The notes below the pieces were generated by a model. The model made no database searches and was not told the origin of the DNA. It saw nothing but the letters and a program-made list of their open reading frames with translations. Positions 15,283 to 23,648 of a stretch of DNA of 64,000 bases are shown piece after piece. The stretch comes from Actinophytocola algeriensis (GTDB lineage: Bacteria; Actinomycetota; Actinomycetes; Mycobacteriales; Pseudonocardiaceae). The first letter of the stretch is position 1. Every line of letters begins with the position of its first letter. The DNA is taken from the NCBI RefSeq assembly GCF_014203735.1, contig NZ_JACHJQ010000001.1, forward strand, positions 1,041,269 to 1,105,268, given 5' to 3'. The position numbers and the translations under genes were made by a program.

Positions 15283-16368
15283 ATGCGCGACGTGGCGTCG
15301 CAAAGAACCAAGCGCGCAGTACGTGCCGGGTTGAGTGTCACCGCCGCAGCAGCGGCACTGCTCACCTCAGTTCCGGGACCCGCTCTCGCGCTCCCCCTCG
15401 CTTACCAGCAGCCCCCGCCCCCGAACTCCGCGTCGGAAGCTCTCGCCCAGTACGAGAAGCTGACCGGCCAGGCCGAGCAGGTGAACGAGGACCTGCTGGC
15501 CGCACAGACCGACCTCGACAAGAAGAAGGCCGCGTTGGCCCAGGCCAACCAGGACCTTGCCGCGGCGAAGACCGCGCAGGACCAGGCAGCGGCCGACGAG
15601 GAGGCCTTCCGCGGCCAGGTCGACGACCTGACCAGCGCGTCCTTCCAGGGCGCCCGGTTCAACAAGCTGTCGGCACTGCTCACCGGCTCCTCCGCGGATG
15701 ACTTCCTCGAGCGCGCGTCCGCGCTCGGGATCCTCGCTGCCGACAACGAAGAGGCGCTCTCGAAGCTCACCTCGGCCGTCAACATGGCCGAGGACGGGCG
15801 GAACAAGGCCGCGGACGCCCAGAAGCGCGCGGCCGACGCCACAGCGGCGGCGCAGGCGCTGACGGACAAGGTCGCCAAGAGCCGCGACGACCTGAACGCG
15901 CAGATCGAGCAGGTCGAGGAGGCGTACGACGAGCTGTCAGGAGCCGACAAGGACTCCTTGATGGGCGACAGCGACAACTCCGTCTACCTCGGCCCGGCCG
16001 GTCTGGGTGGCGGTGCCGCGGAGGCGGCCATGTCGCAGCGCGGAAAGATGTACGTGTGGGGCGCCGAAGGCCCGGACACCTACGACTGCTCCGGTCTGAC
16101 CCTGTGGGCGTACCGCCAGGTCGGCATCAGCCTCCCGCACTCCAGCCGCGCGCAGTACGGCTATGGCAAGTCGGTGGCCTACGGCGAGTGGAAGGCCGGT
16201 GACCTGCTGTTCTACGGCAGCAGCGCGGGCTCGATCCACCACGTCGCGATGTACGTGGGCGACGGCATGCTGGTGCACGCCTCGCAGTCCGGCACTCCGG
16301 TGAAGACCGGTGCCGCCCCGGACGGGGGCGGCGGCGACTACCTCGGTGCCAAGCGCATCGTGGGCTGA
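15283..16368 (+). CDS. RipA-like NlpC/P60 peptidoglycan endopeptidase
   Basis: Exported D,L-endopeptidase that probably cuts stem peptides during cell separation. Signal peptide about residues 1-37 (SVTAAAAALLTSVPGPALAL), a long Ala/Glu/Lys coiled coil (about 50-225) that in RipA-type proteins blocks or positions the catalytic domain, and a C-terminal NlpC/P60 domain with nucleophile Cys in DTYDCSGLTLWAY, His in GSIHHVAMYVGDG and the third polar residue following. It corresponds to Rv2190c. ATG at 15283 is preceded by AAGGGAGA. The unusually long leader suggests RNA-level control. Confidence 0.92.
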   Translation: MRDVASQRTKRAVRAGLSVTAAAAALLTSVPGPALALPLAYQQPPPPNSASEALAQYEKLTGQAEQVNEDLLAAQTDLDKKKAALAQANQDLAAAKTAQDQAAADEEAFRGQVDDLTSASFQGARFNKLSALLTGSSADDFLERASALGILAADNEEALSKLTSAVNMAEDGRNKAADAQKRAADATAAAQALTDKVAKSRDDLNAQIEQVEEAYDELSGADKDSLMGDSDNSVYLGPAGLGGGAAEAAMSQRGKMYVWGAEGPDTYDCSGLTLWAYRQVGISLPHSSRAQYGYGKSVAYGEWKAGDLLFYGSSAGSIHHVAMYVGDGMLVHASQSGTPVKTGAAPDGGGGDYLGAKRIVG

Positions 16369-16434
16369 CGTCATCGAAAGCTCGAACTCTTCGGGACCGG
16401 CGCGTTCGCGTCGGTCCCGAAGTGCGTTCGCCCC

Positions 16435-16440
16435 TACCAT
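16435..16440 (+). promoter_or_regulatory. -10 hexamer of gluzincin-type peptidase gene
   Basis: TACCAT lies 7 bp before the GTG at 16448, fitting the leaderless spacing seen for other genes here. Confidence 0.4.
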
Positions 16441-16447
16441 GCTCCCT

Positions 16448-17794
16448 GTGCAGCGGAGGGCGAGAGTGCGGACGTGGCTCGGCGCGGCGGTGGCCGCCGC
16501 CGTGCTCGCCGGCCTCGCGCTCGTGTCGCTGCCCGGCACCGACCAGGCCACGGGACCGGCGGGCGGACCCGGCAGGCCGATGGGCGCCGTCAGCCCGGCG
16601 CCACAGGCGGACGCCACCCGCACCGACGCCGTCACCGACCTGCTGGACCGGCGCGCGAAGGCCCTGGTCGACCACGACGAGCAGGCGTTCCTCGCCACGC
16701 TCGACCCGCGTGCGGACGACGCGTTCGTCAGCACCCAGCGCAGGCTGTTCCAGAACGTCGCAGGCGTGCCCTTCGGCCAGTGGCGCTACCGGGTGCGGCC
16801 CGAGGAGACCTTCGACGTCACGGACATGCCGGACCGGTTCACCTCCGCGCCGTCCGACGAGCTGTGGGCCCCCGCCGTGGACCTGCGCTACGCCCTGCGC
16901 GGCGGCGACGTCGTGCCGACCGAACGCCCCATGGGCTACCTGTTCGCCCGGCACGGCGACGAGTGGTACCTGCGGTCGGACACCGCGCTCGACAACCTCG
17001 GCAGGCGCACGTGGCGCGGTCCGTGGGACTTCGCGCCGTGCGTGGTCACCACCACCGAGCACGGCATCGTGCTGAGCCACCCCGGCAGCGAGCCGATGGT
17101 GGAACGAGTGGTCCGCGAGCTGGACCCGTCCGTGGCGGCGGTCAGCGAACTGTGGCCGACGCGGTGGTCGCAGCGGGTCGTGGTGATCCTGCCGGACTCG
17201 CCGGGCGAGATGCGTGCGCTGGTCGGGCCGGACTTCCCGGTCGAGTCGGTGGTCGCGGTCGCGGTCGCCGACCAGGTGAACAACGCCTCCCGCGCGGTCG
17301 CGGGCCAGCGGGTCGTGCTCAGTCCGACCGGGGTGCGCGGCCTGTCGATCGCGTCGCTGCGGGTCGTGCTGCGCCACGAGATCACCCACGTCGCGGCCCG
17401 CGCGGACACCGTCGACGGCTCGCCGACCTGGCTGCTGGAGGGCTTCGCGGACTACGTCGGCTACCGCGACAGCGGGGTCACCCTCGCCGAGGGCGCACCC
17501 GACCTGGCGAAACAGGTACGGGACGACGGCCCGCCGTCGGCACTGCCCGAGGACAGGGCGTTCCGCGGCGGTGGCTCCGGCCTCGACCTCGCCTACCAGC
17601 AGAGCTGGTCGCTGGCCCGGTACGTCGCGGACACCCACGGCGAGGACTCGCTGATCGACCTGTACCGCGAGCTGGCCGCCGCGGGCGCGGTCTCGGCCAC
17701 CGAAACCGACGAGATGCTGCGTGACGTGCTCGGAGTGGACCGCGCGGAGCTGGTCGAGGGCTGGCAGTCGTACCTGAGGAAGGCCCTCCAATAG
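16448..17794 (+). CDS. Exported peptidase MA-like (gluzincin) protein
   Basis: Membrane-anchored or secreted metallopeptidase-like protein. A basic n-region (QRRARVRTW) and hydrophobic stretch (GAAVAAAVLAGLALVSL) start the protein; residues about 60-200 form an NTF2/tim44-like module (DLLDRRAKALVDHDEQAFLA...), and the second half has HEITHVAA and, about 20 residues on, WLLEGFADYVGY, the HExxH plus Glu zinc site of the MA clan. The substrate is unknown. The start is ambiguous: GTG 16448 (leaderless), ATG 16439 or GTG 16466 preceded by GGAGGG; all keep the signal. It follows the NlpC/P60 gene by 80 bp. Confidence 0.72.
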   Translation: MQRRARVRTWLGAAVAAAVLAGLALVSLPGTDQATGPAGGPGRPMGAVSPAPQADATRTDAVTDLLDRRAKALVDHDEQAFLATLDPRADDAFVSTQRRLFQNVAGVPFGQWRYRVRPEETFDVTDMPDRFTSAPSDELWAPAVDLRYALRGGDVVPTERPMGYLFARHGDEWYLRSDTALDNLGRRTWRGPWDFAPCVVTTTEHGIVLSHPGSEPMVERVVRELDPSVAAVSELWPTRWSQRVVVILPDSPGEMRALVGPDFPVESVVAVAVADQVNNASRAVAGQRVVLSPTGVRGLSIASLRVVLRHEITHVAARADTVDGSPTWLLEGFADYVGYRDSGVTLAEGAPDLAKQVRDDGPPSALPEDRAFRGGGSGLDLAYQQSWSLARYVADTHGEDSLIDLYRELAAAGAVSATETDEMLRDVLGVDRAELVEGWQSYLRKALQ

Positions 17795-17843
17795 CGACAG
17801 TGCGAGTGGGGGCGCGCCGTCAAGGCCGCCGGCACCGCTCAAG

Positions 17844-17849
17844 TAGGGT
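17844..17849 (+). promoter_or_regulatory. -10 hexamer of leaderless pimB
   Basis: TAGGGT is 6 bp before the GTG start at 17856, and no Shine-Dalgarno sequence intervenes. Confidence 0.5.
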
Positions 17850-17855
17850 TTCCGG

Positions 17856-18989
17856 GTGCCTCGGACCCTGGTGGTGACCAACGACTTCCCGCCACGCAAC
17901 GGCGGCATCCAGTCCTACCTGCACGCACTCGCGACCCGGCTGCCGGAGGACGACCTCGTCGTCTACGCGCCGGCGTGGGAGGGTGCCCGCGAGTTCGACG
18001 CGGCGCAGCCGTTCCCGGTCGTGCGGCACCCGTCGAGTCTCATGCTGCCGGTGCCGGACGTGGCGCGGCGGGCCACGGAGATCCTGCGGGCCGAGGACTG
18101 CGACACCGTGTGGTTCGGCGCGGCCGCCCCGCTGGCGCTGCTCGCGCCGACGCTGCGGAAGGCGGGCGCCGAGCGGGTGATCGCGAGCACACACGGCCAC
18201 GAGGTGGGCTGGTCGATGCTGCCCGGCGCCCGGCAGGCGCTGCGGCGCATCGGGTCGACCACCGACGTCGTGACGTTCGTCAGCAGGTACACGCGGTCCC
18301 GGTTCGCGGCGGCGTTCGGGGCGATGGCCGCGCTGGAGCACCTGCCGTCCGGCGTGGACACCGAGCAGTTCCGCCCGGACTTCGCGGCGCGCAAGGAGAT
18401 CCGCACCCGCTACGGCCTCGGCGACCGGCCGACGGCGGTGTGCGTGTCCCGGCTGTGGCCGCGCAAGGGGCAGGACATGCTGATCCGCGCGCTGCCCGCG
18501 ATCCGGGGGCGGGTGCCGGAGGCGGCGCTGCTGCTGGTCGGCGGCGGCCCCTACGAGGACCGGCTGCGTTCGCTCGCCACCCAGCTGGACGTGGCGGAAC
18601 ACGTGGTCTTCACCGGCCGCGTGCCGTGGGAGGAGCTGCCGGCGCACTACGTGGCGGGTGACGTGTTCGCGATGCCGTGCCGCACGCACGGGCGCGGCCT
18701 GGACGTCGAGGGCCTCGGCATCGTGTACCTGGAGGCGTCCGCGTCCGGTCTGCCTGTGGTGGCGGGCGACTCGGGCGGCGCGCCGGAGACCGTCCTGGAC
18801 GGCGTCACCGGCAACGTGGTCGACGGCCGCGACCTGCCGACGATCGCGACGAAGATCGCCGACCTGCTGGCCGACCCGACGTGGGCGACGGAGATGGGCG
18901 AGGCGGGCAGGCGCTGGGTGTCCCGCCACTGGCGCTGGGAGGACATCGCCCACCGGCTGACCCGCCTGCTGGACGGCTCGGCGTTCTGA
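17856..18989 (+). CDS. pimB: Phosphatidyl-myo-inositol mannoside mannosyltransferase (PimB-type)
   Basis: GT4-family GDP-mannose-dependent alpha-mannosyltransferase of 377 residues. The N-terminal acceptor domain begins TLVVTNDFPPRNGGIQSYLH (glycine-rich loop GGIQ), with an STHGHEVGW histidine segment; the C-terminal donor domain has VSRLWPRKGQDMLIRALPAI and the E-x7-E motif in DVEGLGIVYLEASASGLPVV. It matches PimB' (Rv2188c), which adds the second mannose to PIM1 on the cytoplasmic face. Genomic position beside the NlpC/P60 gene and acyl-CoA synthetase agrees. Confidence 0.9.
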   Translation: MPRTLVVTNDFPPRNGGIQSYLHALATRLPEDDLVVYAPAWEGAREFDAAQPFPVVRHPSSLMLPVPDVARRATEILRAEDCDTVWFGAAAPLALLAPTLRKAGAERVIASTHGHEVGWSMLPGARQALRRIGSTTDVVTFVSRYTRSRFAAAFGAMAALEHLPSGVDTEQFRPDFAARKEIRTRYGLGDRPTAVCVSRLWPRKGQDMLIRALPAIRGRVPEAALLLVGGGPYEDRLRSLATQLDVAEHVVFTGRVPWEELPAHYVAGDVFAMPCRTHGRGLDVEGLGIVYLEASASGLPVVAGDSGGAPETVLDGVTGNVVDGRDLPTIATKIADLLADPTWATEMGEAGRRWVSRHWRWEDIAHRLTRLLDGSAF

Positions 18990-19035
18990 CCTGAGACCCG
19001 GGGCACATCGCGCCTGTCCTCGCCGGAGGCCGCCG

Positions 19036-19428
19036 TCAGCGCGGCACCGCCCACGTTTCGACCGTCGAGAAGTCGTCCTCCGCCGCGGGGCTCGGTCGCA
19101 CGGGTTTGGCAGGTGCCGGCAGTACCAGCGCACGCAGCTCGGCGGCCAGTTCCTCGCCCGCCGCCGGGGCCAGGATCTCGATGCCCGTGTTCAGCGCCGT
19201 CGCCGAGGCATCCTGGACCAGGCGGTAGATCTCCGCCGCCAGCCGGTCCGGGCCTGCTGACAGCACATGGGGCTCCAGGTCCAGCGCGACCAGGCGGCCT
19301 TCCAGGTTCACCGTCGCCGTGATGCCGTCGCCGGTCGCGGTGGCCGTGATCGCGCTCAGCGTCGCGAAGACCTCCGGTGTGGACCGGGTGCTCAGCTCGA
19401 TCAGCTCGTCGACAGAAAGGTCGTTCAC
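19036..19428 (-). CDS. YbaB/EbfC-family-like protein
   Basis: A 130-residue protein with the YbaB-type beta-strand pattern (GDGITATVNLEGRLVALDLEPH, then a helix DRLAAEIYRLVQDASATAL) and an acidic/proline C-terminal tail. In actinobacteria such proteins are often encoded with WXG100-like secreted proteins, and here the operon starts with a CHAP protein that has a WXG-like N-terminal helical region. Function is unknown. The ATG overlaps the stop of the preceding 98-residue gene by 4 bp. Confidence 0.6.
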   Translation of the reverse strand: MNDLSVDELIELSTRSTPEVFATLSAITATATGDGITATVNLEGRLVALDLEPHVLSAGPDRLAAEIYRLVQDASATALNTGIEILAPAAGEELAAELRALVLPAPAKPVRPSPAAEDDFSTVETWAVPR

Positions 19429-19721
19429 TGGGCCCGCCAGGTGTCCGGGACCGTCGCCTCGGCCTGTTCGGTGAGCGACGCCGACTGGGCCAGCCCCAGC
19501 GCCGCCGGATCCAACCCGGCCAGTGCCGAGTGCAGTGCGTGCTTCGTGCGCTGGTTCGCCTGGGCGGTCGCCACCGCGATCGCCTCGACCACGGTCGCCG
19601 CCAGTGCCGCGGCCCCCTGGTCCACGGCGTGCTGCGACAGCGTGAGCCCGGACAGCGCACCGCCGGGACAGACCTCTGCCGTCACACCGCGCAGCGTCGC
19701 CGTGCCCTTGATCTCACTCAC
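19425..19721 (-). CDS. Small hypothetical protein of the CHAP-YbaB operon
   Basis: A 98-residue protein starting MSEIKGTATLRGVTAEVCPG, with alternating beta pattern followed by Ala-rich helices; it resembles the YbaB/EbfC shape in miniature but has no diagnostic motif. It overlaps both neighbours by 4 bp, so all three genes are translated as a unit. No firm family assignment. Confidence 0.6.
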   Translation of the reverse strand: MSEIKGTATLRGVTAEVCPGGALSGLTLSQHAVDQGAAALAATVVEAIAVATAQANQRTKHALHSALAGLDPAALGLAQSASLTEQAEATVPDTWRAQ

Positions 19722-20752
19722 TTCGGGTGTACCCCTCCGTAGAAGGTCGAGCTGGACAAGGTGTGCGTCACGCGCCGCACCTGGTCAGCTGAGTTGCCCT
19801 CGATCAGCGTCACCCGGTCGCCGTGCACGCTCTCCACGATCCCGATGTGCGTGCTCGTCTGCGGGCTCTGCGGCCCGGTGCCGAACAACAGCACGTCACC
19901 CGGTCTCGCCTGTTCGAGGTTGTTCTTGCCGTACGCGAGGCCACGTTCCTGGCCCCACTCGTAGACGTCGCCGGTGAACGGGAGGATCCCGATGTCCACC
20001 CCCGACTTCTGCCACGACCATGTCGCGAAGTTGGAGCACCACGGGCCGGTCGGGCCGAACTTGTTCGTGTTGCCCGCGCCCTCGCGGTACCCGAGCTGGC
20101 CGCGGGCGCGGTCGACCACCCTCTTGCCGACCGCGCCGCCGCCCTTGCCGGACCCGCCGCCGGCCGGGTGCTTCTTCCTCCGCTCGCCCGGGTCGGCGAA
20201 ACCGTCGTGCTCGACGCGGCGTTCCAGCTTGCGCAGGTCCTCCGCCGCGTCCTTCATCTCGCGCTGCACGGCGCGCAGGTGCTTGACCGACTCGTTCGTG
20301 TACGTCCGCACCAGGTCGGCGACCTGGCCGACCGCACGCAGCAGTGCCGCCCGCTGGCCGGCGCCCTGCACGGCCCGCGCGGCGTCGAGGATCGCGGCGG
20401 CCTTCGTCGTGTACTCGTCGACGAGGTGGGCGACTGCGCGGTGGTTGGTGGACAGCGACGACGCCGTGGCCGCGACGATCGACGCGCCCTTCGCGGACGA
20501 CGCCGCCGTCACGTCGAGCGCCTTGGTCATCGTGCGGGCCTTGCGGTCGAACCCCGCCGCGGCCCTGCCGTCCCAGTGGCTGGTGGCGGTCGCCGCGGTC
20601 GACTTGTGGTCGGCGTGGTGGCGTTCCACCGCCCGCGCGGTCGCCTCGAGCGCCGCCTGCGCCCGGTGCGCGTCCTCCGCCTTGCCTGCCAGCTTGTCGC
20701 GGTGCGCGACGAGCTGCCCCGCCACCTTGCGCGCGATCACGTGCGAGTCCAT
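19718..20752 (-). CDS. CHAP-domain cell-wall amidase with WXG-like N-terminus
   Basis: A 344-residue protein without a classical signal peptide. The first about 190 residues are helical with SHWDGRAAAGF in the WXG-type turn, suggesting export by a type VII-like system; a basic Gly-rich linker follows (KKHPAGGGSGKGGGAVGK), then a CHAP domain with GPWCSNFATWSWQ (nucleophile Cys) and TSTHIGIVESVHG (His). It probably cleaves peptidoglycan amide bonds. ATG at 20752 starts MDSHVIARKVAGQL; a longer frame upstream is less plausible. First gene of a three-gene overlapping operon. Confidence 0.8.
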   Translation of the reverse strand: MDSHVIARKVAGQLVAHRDKLAGKAEDAHRAQAALEATARAVERHHADHKSTAATATSHWDGRAAAGFDRKARTMTKALDVTAASSAKGASIVAATASSLSTNHRAVAHLVDEYTTKAAAILDAARAVQGAGQRAALLRAVGQVADLVRTYTNESVKHLRAVQREMKDAAEDLRKLERRVEHDGFADPGERRKKHPAGGGSGKGGGAVGKRVVDRARGQLGYREGAGNTNKFGPTGPWCSNFATWSWQKSGVDIGILPFTGDVYEWGQERGLAYGKNNLEQARPGDVLLFGTGPQSPQTSTHIGIVESVHGDRVTLIEGNSADQVRRVTHTLSSSTFYGGVHPK

Positions 20753-20814
20753 GTGCCCACGATCGGGCGCGCCGCGCACGGGCGGAAGCGCCGGTGCACG
20801 GACAGGCACACGCA

Positions 20815-21942
20815 CTACTCGACCAGTGTGGTTCCCAGCTCGCGGACGTCGATGCCGATGCCGCGGTAGAAGTTCACCCGCTGCCCGTCGAGCGGCACGC
20901 CGGACGTGAGCGCGGCGACACAGCGGCCGCCGAACGCGGCACGCAGCTTCGGGTACACGACCCGGCCGGCCACCGCGTGCCCCAGCCGCAGCGCGAGCGG
21001 CACCGAGCCGCCGTGCGCGCCGTAGGAGACGGCCACCGACTCGGCTGTGTCGAACACGAACATGTTGCCGTCCGCGTAGGCCTTGGCGCGGGCCGCGTCG
21101 TGGAAGCGGCCGAGCAGCTCCGCGTCGGTGACGATCACCCTCGGCCGGAACACGCCGAGGTCGGTGAACAGGTCGTCGGAGTCGTGCGCGTGGCCCAGCG
21201 TGGTCCGGGTGTACACGCAGGCCAGTGTGATCAGCCGGGTCGGCAGGTCCGCGAGCTGCGGCAGCACCAGCAGCGAGTTGCCGGAACGCAGCAGCGCGGG
21301 GTGCGTCGCTATCGTCGCGCGCACCTCCGCCAGCAGCTCACCGTGCGTCAGCTCGGTCCGCTTCGGGTGATCACCGGCCGGGTACACGACGGTCGCGATG
21401 TCGTCGGACCGCACGGCCAGCCTGCGCTCGTGGGCCCGGTCGTCGAAGATCTGCGTGCCGAGCGCGGTCAGCTCGTCGACCGCCGACGGCACCTCCTCGT
21501 CGCCGGAGGCGGCGTCGAGCACCCCGCCGTCGAGCTGCCACACCCACACGATCTCGGGCAGCCGGTCCACGACCCGCCGGACCGTCTCGCGGTGCGCCGC
21601 GGTCTCGACGACCACCGCGCACGCGCCGGCGTCCGACAGGATCCACTCGACCTCGGCCGCCGTCGCGGTCGGCTCGATCGGCACGGTCTGGGCGCCGACC
21701 GACCAGCACGCGAAGTCGAACAGCGTCCACTCGTAGCGGGTGGCGGAGAAGAGCGCGACCCGGTCGCCTGCCCGCAGTCCGGCGGCGATCATGCCCTTCG
21801 CCAGCTCCAGCACCTGCGTGGCGAACTCGCGGGTGGTCACGTCAGCCCACGAGCCGGCGTCGCGGCGGCGGAACCCGATGGTGGCGCCGAACCGCTCCGC
21901 GTTGGCCCAGACCATGTCGGTCAGGCTCTCGGTCTCGGTCAC
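20815..21942 (-). CDS. Truncated FadD15-like AMP-binding protein
   Basis: About 375 residues that align with the N-terminal domain of long-chain acyl-CoA synthetases (FadD15 type, which sits at this place in mycobacteria). The protein starts MTETESLTDMVWANAERFGA. The phosphate-binding YTSGTTGxPKG motif is replaced by VYPAGDHPKRTELTHGELL, and the chain ends at RGIGIDVRELGTTLVE, where full enzymes continue to YGLTET and the C-terminal lid. Without P-loop glycines and C-terminal domain it should not make acyl-CoA. It could be a decayed enzyme or a retained regulatory paralogue; the intact frame favours the latter. Confidence 0.75.
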   Translation of the reverse strand: MTETESLTDMVWANAERFGATIGFRRRDAGSWADVTTREFATQVLELAKGMIAAGLRAGDRVALFSATRYEWTLFDFACWSVGAQTVPIEPTATAAEVEWILSDAGACAVVVETAAHRETVRRVVDRLPEIVWVWQLDGGVLDAASGDEEVPSAVDELTALGTQIFDDRAHERRLAVRSDDIATVVYPAGDHPKRTELTHGELLAEVRATIATHPALLRSGNSLLVLPQLADLPTRLITLACVYTRTTLGHAHDSDDLFTDLGVFRPRVIVTDAELLGRFHDAARAKAYADGNMFVFDTAESVAVSYGAHGGSVPLALRLGHAVAGRVVYPKLRAAFGGRCVAALTSGVPLDGQRVNFYRGIGIDVRELGTTLVE

Positions 21943-22003
21943 ACCAGGCAAACTAGCGTGCCGGGCAGGTACGCGCGTCCGCAGGCCGTGACATGCTGCA
22001 CGC

Positions 22004-22378
22004 GTGCCCGCTGTTGACGTGATCGACGAGACCTTCCTCGCCGTGCCGCCGGACACCGTCGCGGCCGCGTTCGCCGATCCGCGTGCCTGGCGCCGGTTCT
22101 GGCCCGACCTCGACCTCGAGGTGTACGCCGACCGCGGCGCGCAGGGCCTGCGGTGGACGGTGCGTGGCGCGCTGGTCGGCACGATGGAGGTGTGGCTGGA
22201 GCCCGTGCTGGACGGCACGGTCCTGCACTACTTCCTGCGCGCCGACTTCCCGGAGGCCACGCAGGGCCGTCCGCTCAAGGAGATCGCCCGCCGCCAGCGC
22301 GCGGCGAAGTCGGTCGCACTGGATCTCAAGTTCGTGCTCGAGGACGGCAGGCCCCCCGGCATCCCGCCGAATGCATAG
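22004..22378 (+). CDS. SRPBCC/polyketide cyclase-like protein
   Basis: A 124-residue START-fold protein: DVIDETFLAVPPDTVAAAFA begins the first strand and helix, and LRWTVRGALVGTMEVWLEPVLDGTVLHYFLRADF gives the antiparallel strands that wrap a hydrophobic ligand pocket. Ligand unknown. In the mycobacterial block SRPBCC proteins sit beside FadD15 and PimB, which suggests lipid-related work. GTG start; 10 bp separate it from the phosphoesterase gene. Confidence 0.75.
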   Translation: MPAVDVIDETFLAVPPDTVAAAFADPRAWRRFWPDLDLEVYADRGAQGLRWTVRGALVGTMEVWLEPVLDGTVLHYFLRADFPEATQGRPLKEIARRQRAAKSVALDLKFVLEDGRPPGIPPNA

Positions 22379-22381
22379 TCT
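22376..22381 (+). promoter_or_regulatory. -10 hexamer of metallophosphoesterase gene
   Basis: TAGTCT overlaps the TAG stop of the SRPBCC gene and sits 7 bp before ATG 22389, so the next gene probably has its own leaderless transcript. Confidence 0.4.
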
Positions 22382-22388
22382 CGTACCC

Positions 22389-23174
22389 ATGCGGGTTCAC
22401 GTGGTTTCCGACGTGCACGGCAACGTCGAGGCGCTCGCGCGTGCGGGCGACGGGGCGGACGCGCTCGTCGTCCTCGGCGACCTCATCGACTTCGTCGACT
22501 ACCACGACCACGGCGGCGGCATCCTGGGCGCGGTGTTCGGCGCGGAGAAGGTCGCCGAGTTCGCGCGGCTGCGGCGCGAGCGGCCGACCGACCTGCCCGC
22601 GTTCTCGCGTGCGCTGTGGGGCAGCCTCGGCGACCCGCAGGAGGTCGTGGCCGACGCGGTGCGCGCGCAGTACGCCCGCCTGTTCGCCGCGATGACGGCG
22701 CCGACGTACGCGACGCCGGGCAACGTCGACACGCCCGACCTGTGGCCCGAGTTCGCGGGCGAACACGTGCACATCCTCGACGGCGACGTCGCCGAGATCG
22801 GCGGGCTGCGGTTCGGGTTCGTCGGCGGCGCGCTGCTCCCGCCGGGCATCACGAAGCGCAAGCCGGGTGTGTTCCGGCCGTACCTGCGCACCGAGGAGGA
22901 CTTCGCGGACGGGGTCGCGCGCCTGTCGGACGTGGACGTGGTGTGCACGCACATCCCGCCGGACGTGCCGGAACTCACCTACGACGTGGTGGCGCGGCGG
23001 TTCGAGTTCGGGTCGGCGTCGCTGCTGGGCCTGATCACCAAGCAACAGCCGAGGTGGGCCCTGTTCGGCCACGTGCACCAGCCGCTCGCGCCCCGCATGC
23101 GCGTCGGGTACACGGAGTGCGCCAACGTCGGGCACTTCCAGCGCGCCGAGCGGCCCTACGTGCTGCGCTGGTGA
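22389..23174 (+). CDS. Calcineurin-like metallophosphoesterase
   Basis: A 261-residue phosphoesterase with the dinuclear-metal motifs in order: SDVHGN (residues 7-12), LGDLIDFVDYHDHGG, GNVDTPD in place of GNHD, CTHIPP and FGHVHQP. The Asn/Asp motif with Val instead of His (GNVD) is seen in this actinobacterial subfamily. Substrate unknown; phosphodiesters or phosphoproteins are possible. Confidence 0.87.
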   Translation: MRVHVVSDVHGNVEALARAGDGADALVVLGDLIDFVDYHDHGGGILGAVFGAEKVAEFARLRRERPTDLPAFSRALWGSLGDPQEVVADAVRAQYARLFAAMTAPTYATPGNVDTPDLWPEFAGEHVHILDGDVAEIGGLRFGFVGGALLPPGITKRKPGVFRPYLRTEEDFADGVARLSDVDVVCTHIPPDVPELTYDVVARRFEFGSASLLGLITKQQPRWALFGHVHQPLAPRMRVGYTECANVGHFQRAERPYVLRW

Positions 23175-23188
23175 GGCCTACGCTCCGG

Positions 23189-23194
23189 TAGCCT
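23189..23194 (+). promoter_or_regulatory. -10 hexamer of SRPBCC gene
   Basis: TAGCCT lies 7 bp before ATG 23202, again the leaderless arrangement. Confidence 0.4.
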
Positions 23195-23201
23195 CCCCGG
23201 C

Positions 23202-23648
23202 ATGGCCGACGAGTCCACCCAGTCCATCGTGGTCGACGCACCACCGCAGGACATCATGGCGGTGATCGCGGACTTCCCGGCGTACCCGCAATGGGCCAAC
23301 GCCATGAAGAAGACCGAGGTCCTCGGCGAGTTCGAGGACGGCAAGGCGCGTGAGGTGCGGTTCACGCTCGACGCGGGACCGTTCAAGGACGTGTACACCC
23401 TGGCCTACGAGTGGGCGGGTGACGGCCTGCGCGTCGACTGGCACCTCGTGAAGGGCCAGATGCAGAAGACGCAGAAGGGCCGGTACCTGCTCACGCCGGA
23501 GGGCGACAAGACGAAGGTCACCTACACCCTGGCGGTGCAGCTGGCCGTGCCGATGATCGGCCTCTTCCGGCGCAAGGCCGAGAAGATGATCATGGACATC
23601 GCGCTGAAGGAGCTGAAGCGCCGGGTAGAGGCGCCTAACCGAGCGTGA
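23202..23648 (+). CDS. SRPBCC-family protein (Rv2185c type)
   Basis: A 148-residue START-domain protein beginning MADESTQSIVVDAPPQDIMAVIADFPAYPQWANAMKKTEV, the signature of the CoxG/SRPBCC family found beside the ArsA-like ATPase in mycobacteria. Predicted to bind a lipid or polyketide-like ligand. The stop overlaps the ATG of the ATPase gene. Confidence 0.85.
   Translation: MADESTQSIVVDAPPQDIMAVIADFPAYPQWANAMKKTEVLGEFEDGKAREVRFTLDAGPFKDVYTLAYEWAGDGLRVDWHLVKGQMQKTQKGRYLLTPEGDKTKVTYTLAVQLAVPMIGLFRRKAEKMIMDIALKELKRRVEAPNRA

Noticed and set aside
20344-22017. Very long plus-strand open frame of 557 codons opposite the CHAP and acyl-CoA synthetase genes
   Set aside because: Arg/Pro/His-rich shadow of the minus-strand genes caused by high GC; no motif or start signal.
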